Positions 7,739 through 16,342 of a stretch of 16,507 nucleotides of DNA are shown piece after piece. The DNA is from Leucogyrophana mollusca (Eukaryota; Basidiomycota; Agaricomycetes; Boletales). How positions within the stretch are numbered: the first letter of the stretch is position 1; every line of letters starts with the position of its first letter. The stretch spans positions 1-16,507 of the forward strand of contig MU266757.1 of assembly GCA_021014945.1 (NCBI GenBank), given 5' to 3'. The position numbers were made by a program, and so were the translations under genes. The notes beneath the pieces were generated by a model. That model did no database searches. It was not told the DNA's origin and saw only the letters and a program-made list of their open reading frames with translations.

Positions 7739-10250
7739 ATGTCAACGTCATCCAACCCCATCAAGTCTTCAGCCGCGCGTCGTGCGCCCCGCCCTCCGAC
7801 GAAAGTTTTCAAGGGGCACACGGAGTTGGTCTTGTCCGTTGCGTATTTCCCGGACGGACGGCGTTTTGCGAGCGCGTCCAGCGACAAAACCGTCATCATT
7901 TGGGATGTTGAGAGTGGTAGGCAGGACGGGCAACCGCTTCAGCATGATTCCGTCGTCAACGAGATAGCCATATCTCCGGATGGCAGGAGAATTGCGAGTG
8001 GAATGCAGGAGGGCGGGCTGGTCGTTTGGGACGTGCAGACGCGGGAAGTGGTTCATGAGATCGAAGGAGGCGGTGTTCATAGGCTGGCCTACTCATCAAA
8101 TGGGCATTGGATCGCAACTGTACCAGCGGCCATTAGTGAGGAGGTGGTACGATTGTGGAATGCGGACGCTGGCAGACCTGGCGGAGAACCACTGAAATGT
8201 GACGGCGACGTCTACTGCGTGGCGTTCTCGCCGGACGGGTCGCAGGTTGCTGCTGGGTTAGGCGGTGGCTTTTTTCAGGTGATCGATGTCACGACTGGCG
8301 AGAGTGTGGTTGGTCCCATAAAAGGCCACACGGGGCTTGTGTCGTCGGTTGGGGATTCAGGCCACCGCACGGATTGGGTGAACTCGGTTGTGTATTCGCC
8401 TGACGGGCGTCTCCTCATCACAGCATCGGACGATAATACCATCCGGGTATGGGATTCCAAAACAGGAATAGAAGTCGGGAAGCCGATGCTGGGGCATGAG
8501 AATTACGTCAAGTGCATTTCGATTACCGCGGATGGACGAAGAATTGCGAGTGGAGGATGGGATGGGACAATCCGGGTTTGGGATTTGGAGACAAGGCTGC
8601 AGGTTGGAGATTCATTCAACGCGGCTTACTCGACAGCATCTGTGGCATTCTCCCCCGATGGCCGATTCGTCATCAGCGACAACGAATACGACGTGTGCTT
8701 GTGGGACACGGAATCACTCTCAATCCGAGGCTCAGTGAGCATCTTCATTATGCTTCAATACTCCTTCTAACTCTCCACCTCAGTCTTCCCCGCCCACCAC
8801 TGGCAACCGAAACCCACCTGTAGGCATCATGTTGCATGTATGCGCCCTTCTGCCCTGACAACTTGGCCCAGGTTCGAGATCGTACACGCTCAGTAACCTC
8901 CTCCATCCTCGATGTATGTGCCCCTGCCCTCGCTGGCGTTCGTGATGATGACGCTCTTTCGCATTTAGATACTTGCCGTGCCCGAAGCCGTCGTACCACA
9001 TCAAGATGGCAGTAGCCCCTCCGAGTCCGAATGGTCGCGCGGCTCTTCATTTGATTCGATACTCGACGTAAGCTCACTCTTATGTTCCCGTCATTCCTCT
9101 CGGAGAACCACGCTCAACTTCATGTGTGAAATTAGCTACCTATGGTGCTCGAGGCGGGACAACGGCGTCCGAAAAAGAAGCGGCCTCACAGCACTGAGTC
9201 AAGACGCCCGCGCCTCGTGAGTTTTCGTCGAGCTTTTCTGCGTGGTAGCCTCTCATTCGTGTCCCTTTTAAGGGAGCTATCGAGCCTCAGCAGGACCCAC
9301 CACTCGTCCAAGACACGCAGCCTACTCAGCCGACCAAACCCGATCACAAATGGTCACACAATATCCGTGAACGCTGGCAACGTATGCGCCCCCGCAGGTC
9401 TCGCGTTCCCGCAGATGTCCCACGTGGTTCGTCACATCCTCCAGACGTGCAACCCACAGTTCCTGTCTCTCCAGAGGTAAGTTTCGATAGGAGAGTTCTT
9501 CGTTGGCGATATCGATCGGTTCATATCTGTTCATACTAGCTGCTGACCGACCCGCAAACACAGACAACATCGACCGCTCAACCTTCTGTACCTGGACGCC
9601 CATGGCCACGCGCAATCCGTGACCGCTGGAAGCGTATCCAATCGCGCAAATCTCGCGTCCCCACAGACCTCCCAGATAGCTCGTTGCCTATACCCCTTCA
9701 CGAACGACCCACTGTTCCTGCCTCTCCTGAGGTAAGTTTTACGGGAAACGTTTCCACGGTATTGACCGGTTCAAATCTATTCGTACAGCGTGGACCAGCT
9801 ACCGATCCCTCAGCCACACCAATGCAGGGCAAAAACACTGGAGACGAAGCCCACATGGGAGATTCAAACGCACAAAAACAGCCCCCGGTGCGCTTCTGGG
9901 ACCGTCTACGCAGAAGTGGTGCCCCGAGCGTTGGATCAGGACCTCGCGGCCAGAAACAATCAACATCCGGAGTCGTCGACGTTGCCGGTGGACGGGACAA
10001 ATTGGCAAGTACATTCTGTCCCCCTCGTAGCTCATTAACCTAAGCCCACTTCGGACGACAGCGATTAATGATGTCACCAGACAACGAGCAATACGGTGTA
10101 CCTCCAGAATCTCAGGAACTGCCGCCAATCGCGAGTCGCCCTCCGTCGTTCTTCGAGATAGAGGAAGTTCCGGGGTGGTCGTGGAGAAGAGAGCTATGCG
10201 AACTAATATGTTGTTATTGGTGCTTCCCACGCAACACGCAGCCTGTCTAG
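7739..10250 (+). CDS. WD40 seven-bladed propeller with modular tail, copy B
   Basis: The start is the ATG at 7739 (MSTSSNPIKSSAARR), aligned with copies A and C. Exon 1 (7739-8734, 332 codons) encodes seven blades ending IIWD, VVWD, RLWN, VIDV, RVWD, RVWD and CLWD. Blade 5 carries a 13-residue insertion that partly repeats the GHT...WV.SV strand. Tail exons are 8784-8819, 8872-8913, 8969-9067, 9136-9216, 9285-9476, 9540-9731, 9789-10004 and 10062-10250. Every one has a length divisible by three and every intron is phase 0. The last intron uses a GC donor (GCAAGT at 10005). The exon at 9136 contains RRPKKKRPH, which resembles a nuclear localisation signal. The exon at 9789 carries VRFWDRLRR and VVDVAGGRDK, which I associate with Boletales relatives. 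The final exon ends in a Cys cluster (CELICCYWCF). The product is about 680 residues, probably an interaction scaffold of unknown partner. Confidence 0.82.
9285..9788 (+). repeat. Tandemly duplicated exon-intron module, copy B
   Basis: Exons 9285-9476 and 9540-9731 with their downstream introns are the counterpart of the copy A module pair. Exon 9285-9476 differs from 5320-5511 at only 5 of 192 bases, and intron 9477-9539 differs from 5512-5574 at 4 of 63, counted by eye. This is far closer than the propeller exons are to each other. Confidence 0.75.
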
Positions 10251-10295
10251 GCCACCGTTTATTTTTCTATCGCGATACCTACGCCGTTGTAACAA

Positions 10296-10923
10296 CTATT
10301 CGATGTTGAGGACGTTTCTCATGAAGGGTAGCCCTCTGGGACCAGGGACCCGTAATCCCGTCCGGTATGCTGGAGACAACATGTCCTTATGCTGTTCTGT
10401 TGCTCTTTGGCGCGGGGTAAGACGGAGGCACTTTTGATAGTCTGCGTTCGTCAAGAACGAAGCTAAAGCTGAAACCGACAAAGGGGAACATCAACTAGTC
10501 CAATGGCTTTAATTCCTCCCAAGAAGGTAACTTGCAGATTATACAACGTAGTATATATACATTTCGAATAGATCGAGGAACGTTGTTCGGACAATGCACT
10601 TGCTATTTGGACGGAACTGACGACGATGAGCTGTTGGCCGAATAGATGACTCCGCCTTGCGAGATAAGGTGTACTCAGTACATATTCAAATTCATTACAG
10701 CGATAATGGGACACTGACCGTATGTCTCAGCCCTAGCATTATATGTGGCTCAAGGCCTAGCGGTGTCGATTATTGAGGACGTTGCTGAGGAAGGGTAGCC
10801 CTTTGGGACCAGGGGGACGGGGTAGACAAGAAGGATGTATCTTTACCGTACCGAACACCGTCAGACCACAAGCGATGCGATCAAGGAGAACGAGAGAACG
10901 ACGGGAAGTTGGGGATCAGCCAT
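10296..10923 (-). pseudogene. Cytochrome P450 N-terminal pseudogene
   Basis: Read on the minus strand, 10923-10864 gives MADPQLPVVLSFSLIASLVV and a stop, a typical P450 membrane anchor. Then 10819-10773 gives RPPGPKGLPFLSNVLN, the proline-rich hinge that orients the catalytic domain. After a +1 shift comes IDTARP-stop-ATYNARAETYG (TGA at 10752-10750), and near 10660-10565 HLFGQQLIVVSS and RSSIYS, the first beta-strand region of the P450 fold. These are in the expected order but in different frames, with stops between them. A second hinge copy, VPGPRGLPFMRNVLNIE, follows at 10347-10297. The heme-binding Cys region and the rest of the enzyme are absent. P450s of this kind are ER-anchored mono-oxygenases; this one cannot be functional. 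Confidence 0.75.
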
Positions 10924-11426
10924 TGCACTTAGTATAAGACGTGTGTTGTGACAGTCGAATTGAGAGGACAGCGACGAGTGATGATGATTAAACGGCGGCA
11001 CGCGTAAGACTGCAAGTGAATCGCAATAGATGTGCTCACGTGTGGGCGTGACTTTGGAGGGATCTTCATTTGCACCGCGCGTCTCGACTGCATCTCCAAA
11101 GGAGCAGCGCGAGAACTCGTGGACAGTAACAACAGGGCAAGTCGTGGAAGTCCACACGATAGAACCTGGAGATCATAGACAGGTACTTGCGATGAGATTT
11201 CATCGATGGCCTAAGGAACAACCAAGAATATTGCCGAGCCCTATGGCCGCAACGAGAGGCGGGACCACTGGTGTTTCGCCACAGCCTCCCCGTTCTCGCT
11301 CAAGACGCCTCAATGACAACGATAGCAGGAGATGGAGGAATCCCTTACGATGTCCGATGAGCTGAAATGCAGTTAAGTCGAAGGGGGTCTTTATGTATCT
11401 CGCTTTCCATCATGGCGAGGCGCTCG
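10924..11426. other. No recognisable gene
   Basis: This stretch lies upstream of the P450 relic on its strand. A 111-codon plus-strand frame (11030-11365) and overlapping minus frames show no recognised motif. It may hold the decayed promoter of the P450. Confidence 0.4.
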
Positions 11427-11430
11427 CTAA

Positions 11431-11945
11431 TGCATTAGCGGCGAATAGCGACTGGTTCGACGGAGATGGTTTCGGGCGGGAGGGTGTGGCGCAGTGGAGG
11501 AGTGTGATGCGGTGGTTTGGGGTGCATGAGCTTGGTCTGCGGCGTGGCGAGGTTGAGGCGGCCCAGTAGAGCGGGATGTGCTCGCCGATGGTGGGCTCCT
11601 GTAGGAGTGCGGAGAGGGAGAAGAATTTTGTGCGGAGTGCACGCGGCGAGGGTGAACGCGGGATTTTGCGTGGGGCCACTCCAGTCTTGGGTGAGTGGCC
11701 CACCAGGTGCGGGGGAGTTGGAGTGTGGAGGAACAACGAGCTGGTGGATTGCAGCCAGGACAGACGCCTGCGCCTGCTTGAGGCTGGGCGGCGAGGCTGC
11801 GGTTCCCAGGGAGATAATGAACAACCACGAGCCTGTTTTGTGTGGGAGCGTGGGCGACGGCGAGTGGGATGGGTCGACTGGCATTGGTGGGGTAATGTCG
11901 ATGGCCACGCTGACGATGGCGGGGAACCGCGGCAACGACCTGCGC
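11431..11945. repeat. Decayed repeat R-A
   Basis: This is homologous to parts of 12885-13370. Anchors are GGCGGCGAATAGC, GCGCAGTGGAGGAGTG, CTGCGGCGTGGCGAGGTTG, GTGGGAGCGTGGGCGA and CCACGCTGACGATGGCG. Long minus-strand open frames run through it (up to 288 codons), but the copies do not share a frame and the composition is GC-biased, so they are probably fortuitous or decayed. It lies immediately downstream, on the minus strand, of the SEC14 relic. Confidence 0.6.
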
Positions 11946-11967
11946 ACTGCCAACTCCACACTAGCAC

Positions 11968-12830
11968 TGCTGGAGGATTCTCGGCATCGACCAGGTCGAG
12001 GAGCACCTTCTGGTAGTCCAATCTGGGAATGTCGACTTTGGCTAAGGTTTTTTTGGTTAACCAAGGTTTCATTATTCCCCAAGCAAAGATAAATGACGAG
12101 GGCGCGTTGACTATTGCGAGCTGGCCCATCCTGATCAGACCAACTAGGATCATTACGGTGCAGTGGCATGCGCTCGAGGGTGCTTACGTCTCCGGGAAAT
12201 AATCCTATGAGATCTGGAACGAGTCTCTCGCCAGTAAGTTTACCTGCCAGGATTGCGAAAGTATAACAGAAAGGACAAAGGACCAGCCGCGCAACCAACA
12301 AAACAGAGTGTTTTGCAACCTACCCGAAACCTTTTAGATCCACGATGACAATAGGAGCCGACCTGCGGCGCGTGCAGCAGCCGGGAGAACCTCGTGAGTA
12401 AGAGAATCCGCGTTGACAATGATAGCATCCCAATGTTCCCCGGACGTGACGTGCTCATAAAGTTGGGGTACGTTCAGGCCACCAGATAACGGGATGTTCG
12501 AAGGGCGGCCTTTCTATGAAAAGTAGAGCGCGATCGAAACCGAGATTCGTCAAAGAGATGACCGACCTTGTGTGTCCATTGAATGCGATGAGATATGAAG
12601 ACTAAACCAAGATACCTTGTGGAAATACATGACCACGATTTGAAGACTCTTCCCTGGATAGCTTGATTTGCAGCCCAAGCAGACTCACATCGTATGGGTC
12701 AAGATTTGATACAGCTGGTCATGCCCACACCACCGATAGTCTGTCGCCAGTGCTAGCAATTTTGTATTATCTTCTTCGGTTCGTTGAAGTCAAAATTGCG
12801 TGCGCCAAGGAATCGGTTGCGAATCCTTCG
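11968..12830 (-). pseudogene. SEC14-like: SEC14/CRAL-TRIO lipid-transfer protein pseudogene
   Basis: Read 5'-3' on the minus strand, the pieces fall in the order of the SEC14 fold: RFLGARNFDFNEPKKIIQNC, stop (12755-12753), HWRQTIGGVG, DQLYQI, DPYD, VFKSW, MYFHK, KGRPSNIPLSGGLNVPQLYE, LTHEVLPAAARAAGR, PIVIVDLKGFG, LARDSFQIS, stop (12207-12205), DYFPET, then after a good intron (12187-12131, 57 bp) VNAPSSFIFAWGIMKPWL and DYQKVLLDLVDAENPPA. SEC14 proteins exchange phosphatidylinositol and phosphatidylcholine at Golgi membranes. At least four frameshifts are needed (before DQLY, before DPYD, between VFKSW and MYFHK, and between AAGR and PIVIV). The intron starting GTAGGT at 12323 has TTAT where TTAG is expected at its end. 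Nearly the whole domain is represented but it is clearly dead. Confidence 0.85.
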
Positions 12831-12884
12831 CCAGGTCAGGGCGCAAGGGCAATGCATCTTAGGACGGTGTCGAGGGAAAGATGG

Positions 12885-13370
12885 GACAGCCACGAGCTCG
12901 TTCGGTGTGGGAGCGTGGGCGAGGATGAGTGCTGAGGCGGCGGTGAGGACGAGTGGGACGGTGGTGGGGCAACGTCGTTGGCCGGTGGCGGTGGCGAGCT
13001 GCACGATGGCGGCGAATAGCACCTGTCGACGTCACGAGGACGCGTGCGCAGTGGAGGAGTGCGATGTGGTAGTTTGGGGTGAGTGAGTTTGGCCTGCGGC
13101 GTGGCGAGGTTGGGACGGCCCGGCTCCTGGAGGAGTGAGGAGAGGGAGAGGGATTTGTGCAGAGCGCCCGCTGCGAGGGTGGACGCGGGATATTGCGTGA
13201 GGCTGCTCGAGTAGGAACAACATGATCAGTCACGAGCTCGTTTTGCGTGGGAGCGTGGGCGAGTGCGAGATGTCGATGACTGCTGCCGGAGGGCGAGGTG
13301 GACGACCAAGCTGATGTAATCGATGTCCACGCTGACGATGGCGGAGGGAGCCGCGGCAACGACTTGTCGT
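12885..13370. repeat. Decayed repeat R-B
   Basis: This is partner of R-A, on the other side of the SEC14 relic and in the same orientation. It has an internal duplication: the string CACGAGCTCGTT followed by GTGGGAGCGTGGGCGAG occurs near 12890 and again near 13238, and a weaker version lies near 11826 in R-A. Its right end overlaps the start of homology block X. Confidence 0.6.
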
Positions 13371-13460
13371 CGTGGTCGTCATGTCTGACCCGACACGGAC
13401 CTGGAGGAAGTGTTTTTAAACTCCGACCGGACGCGTCGCTCAACGTCCGCCCGCCTAGCA
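13303..13460. repeat. Homology block X, right copy
   Basis: This is the fuller version of the block at 375-480, including about 50 internal bases missing on the left. The minus-strand frame reads LGGRTLSDASGRS then KTLPPG. Confidence 0.6.
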
Positions 13461-13957
13461 CCAGTGAGCAGCGGCAATCTTCCCAAACAACCTTGTCTTT
13501 TAGTGATATTGTACTCACTGCCAACTCTCCCCGTTTCTTTCCATCAAAGCCTCGACGTCCCTGGTCAAAACTTCCAAGGCCTAGGCGCTCGTCGATATTG
13601 TGCCAACACAAGACCCTTCTCCTGCCAACTTCTCCAATCCTCATAAACCAGTGAAGCCGTGTCTTCAAGGACAGCGACAGTATATCGCCCCGCGTCACCG
13701 ACACAGGGCTCCGTCTCCCCAGCCCAGCTTGCCATCCCGTCCGAGTCACACGTATCATCACGTGTTCTCCCACCTATGTATGCTCCACGCGTCCTGGCTT
13801 TGAACCGGTGCGCTGGGAAATTGATGTCTTAGCTGGCAAGACCCTGTTCAGTATCGGCCCCTATCTCCAGCTTTTCATCGGAGGGCACACAGCAGCGGCA
13901 TATTTTCTACTACTGGAAGGCGAGGTGTTGTTGTCAGTAGTTTGCTCTCGTCTGGCC
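13461..13957 (+). other. Unidentified stretch with one exon-like frame
   Basis: A plus-strand frame open from about 13715 past 13957 to a TAG at about 13985 includes PGFEPVRWEIDVLAGKTLF and then SIGPYLQLFIGG. The composition is protein-like, but there is no ATG, no clear splice border and no family I recognise. An opposing minus frame covers part of the same stretch. Everything else here is unassigned. Confidence 0.25.
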
Positions 13958-14165
13958 ATCCCTTCATTTCTAAACTCCCTTGGTTAGAGCAGGCGCTGCC
14001 ATCTTCACGATTTCCGCTTCGTTCTCCATGTTGGCGTACTTTGGATTCGGGCCTCGCGTCACTCTTCCCGCAAGTTCTCATCAACGTTTAATGCACCATG
14101 TCAGCGTCTACTTGTCGCTTTTGCGGCCCTTCCTCCAAGCAGCCTTGGACGTGTGAGTGTGCTCG
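13958..14165. repeat. Homology block Y, right copy
   Basis: This matches 664-890. It contains ATG at 14098 followed by SASTCRFCGPSSKQPW and then a GTGAGT donor-like site, so it could be a first coding exon with a CxxC pair. No downstream exon was recognised. Confidence 0.5.
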
Positions 14166-15321
14166 CCTCGACTGAACTGGTCCTGGCGCAAAGCATGCTG
14201 CTCCGCTTCTAGTTGGTTTGTATTCACGACTACTGCCACGTAGCCTCGCCACTTCGTCGCACGAGGACTCTCTATACGGAGTATTCGCACAGTTATGCCA
14301 AATGGACCCCAGGGAACCCGAGTAATTTTTACGCTCGTCACGGTTTCTAGATCTAACACATCGCTATTCAGCGTGCGGCATCTACTCTTCATCTCGTCCA
14401 GTAAAGTAGTCGGACGGTTGACGCGAAGACTTCAGTCAAAACACCCCACCCTCCTTGCCTTAGAGGGCTCTATCGCCTTCGGTTGCTCATAGCGACGCTC
14501 CCCGAGATCCTAGGACTCATACTGAATGCTGCACGGAACAACGCGAACGCATCGGGGAGCCGCAAGTCTGCCCTGGCTCAAGGACCGCGGGAGGCGCTTC
14601 TCCTCATTCACGCCTTCATTTGACACACAACTCACTCCGGGACAGGGATCGACGCACTCGCGCAAACTGACATCCATCTGACGACATCATTGTCGACAGT
14701 GCTGGCCTAGTGCGCGTACGCGTTGGCTTCCTGTGCTCGCTGTTCGCGTATCTGTACCTCCACCGTAGGTCACAGGCATGTCCCCCTCCGACTAACTCCT
14801 GCTGACAGCTCGCCCAACTCGCAGCCACGCAACCCTCGTTACGGGGAAGGGCGGCATACCGCCCCCGTTCTCCTCGCATTCTTGATCGGCCTGCAGTGCT
14901 GCATGTCTACGTTGCGTCTCGTGTACGGTGGCTTGCTGATACTCCACCGAAGCAATGCGCTGTCTTACGCCCTTGAGGCTGGGGTATCGACGATGTGCAT
15001 CGATCGTGTTCACGTCGGAGTGTCTGCTGCTGATAATGATGAGCTATTTATCAGCGAACATCTGCAAGTGCTGCCTGTGCGCGTGATTGCGCTGTACGTG
15101 TCCGTGAACTCGTGCTTCGAGTCATCATGGCAAGTTTGTGCTGTAGATGAATGCGCAGACATATCCCTACGTCGTGCAGGGTCTGCCCAGAACCAGAGTA
15201 TGAGTCTTCGAGGTGTGCGTGGTCGATGATCTACAGCTCGTGCATGTCCGATATCGTGCACCTACGTGATTAGCACATCAATCAAGTAGGCGCGTGTTTA
15301 TCATAGCGCGGTTTCAGGCGC
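14166..15321. other. No confident gene
   Basis: The longest frame (14723-15229, plus) begins with TTG and overlaps minus frames of 73 and 83 codons. A plausible intron is GTAGGT near 14766 to CTGACAG near 14810, but the flanking frames do not join to anything recognisable. No family was assigned. Confidence 0.3.
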
Positions 15322-15636
15322 TCAAAGTCTGGACATCTTTTCATCTACATCTCGTCGGTAGTGTGGAGGGAGGATTGGTGAATCGAAACCGTAGACGTCT
15401 AACCAATTAGCGACTCCGTCGAAGACGTCCTTTCTTCTATTCCCCGGGATAAATACGCATAACGCCCTGGGGACGATCGAGGCGCAGTTCTCAGTGTTGG
15501 CGCTATGTGTAGGTGTGGGTAGGCAGCTGTAGTGATACCGTAGTCCACTGGAAAAGATGTCGTGAGGATCAGCTGAGGCACTGAGGCAATACGAGAGAAT
15601 TTTTAGGAGGGTATGGAAGCTCACCAGAACCGGCAT
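15322..15636 (-). CDS. Hypothetical open frame, 104 codons
   Basis: The ATG is at 15636 and the stop at 15322-15324. The C-terminal half reads RKDVFDGVANWLDVYGFDSP, which is protein-like. An alternative is splicing of a GTGAGC...TTTTCCAG intron of about 80 bp just inside the ATG, giving a different frame (VDYGITTAAYPHLHIAPTL) that ends at TAG near 15399. I cannot choose between them and recognise no family. It lies between unassigned DNA and the leader of WD40 copy C. Confidence 0.3.
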   Translation of the reverse strand: MPVLVSFHTLLKILSYCLSASADPHDIFSSGLRYHYSCLPTPTHSANTENCASIVPRALCVFIPGNRRKDVFDGVANWLDVYGFDSPILPPHYRRDVDEKMSRL

Positions 15637-15689
15637 CGAAGTATACGTTTCGGTGACCTATCAGTTGAGACGGCATCTGAATGGGTAGG

Positions 15690-16342
15690 AAAGTGGACCG
15701 AAAGAGCGCGGATGTGGCAAATGAATGCACGGGACGGGACGGTGAACGTGTCGGTCAACGAAGGGGAGGGGCCCATGTCCTAAGCCTGTGTATGCCGAAA
15801 ACATGACACCCCTTTATTCGCATCAATGGTGTGAACTGAATCCGGAGCGCTGGGGTGCTACCGTTGATAATGCCGTAGGTTCAATGGAAGCTGTACATCA
15901 CGGGGGTCCGTAAGCTAATTGAATGCGGCATTGAAAGACGAACGAAGCGGGGGCATGTGTAGGGTCGCCTCGGCCGCGCTGCTGTCTTTGTCGAAGTTTG
16001 ACTTCGCCTTCGAAGAGGGCGCCTCAAGGCAGAGGTTGCGTCGACGGAAGGCTGGGGCGTCTGTTTGCGCGGAAAGAGGGAATGGGAGGGGATGTGGAGG
16101 GCAGTGTATGTGTTGTTAAAGAAGACGAGGCGCCCATTTCCTGAGCACGCGTATGCTGTGGGATCAAGCGCTCCCCGAAGGCATGAGGCGCCGAACATTG
16201 CACAGCATGCTCACAGCATAACAGAGGACGTAAGAGGGGACTCACCTCGGAGTAGCTGTGTCCCACACCTCAGCACCCTCCCTCAACGTCGCCTCGAACA
16301 CCTTCACTAGCCCCTCGCCCGTCATCCTCGTCTCCACGCGCC
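15690..16342 (+). promoter_or_regulatory. Leader block of WD40 copy C
   Basis: Homology to the copy B leader starts abruptly at about 15690 (B: about 7047), marking one duplication boundary. It shares GAGCGCTGGGGTGCTACCG and the AGCATGCTCACAGCAT string. The TATA-like position is degenerate here: GCATAACAGAGG replaces the ATATAGAGG seen in copy B. Confidence 0.6.

Noticed and set aside
9764..9780. tRNA B-box-like string GGTTCAAATC
   Set aside because: It lies inside a well-supported intron, has no matching A box or acceptor stem, and departs from the B-box consensus at its end.
3858..10250. STAND/NLR-type WD40 proteins with an NB-ARC or NACHT module
   Set aside because: The propeller begins within about 25 residues of the conserved start and no P-loop (GxxxxGK[ST]) or NACHT-like motif lies upstream or in the tails.
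11410..12301. Two long overlapping minus-strand open frames (247 and 288 codons)
   Set aside because: Only the part above about 11968 reads as SEC14 sequence, and it needs frame changes and splicing. The lower part is GC-rich repeat R-A, whose partner copy does not keep either frame.
12859..13773. 304-codon minus-strand open frame
   Set aside because: It runs across repeat R-B and block X, is rich in Pro, Ser, Arg and His as expected of a shadow frame in GC-rich DNA, and R-A does not conserve it.
14723..15229. 168-codon plus-strand frame as a gene
   Set aside because: It begins with TTG, has overlapping frames on the other strand, and no recognisable motif or splice context; kept only as an unassigned stretch.
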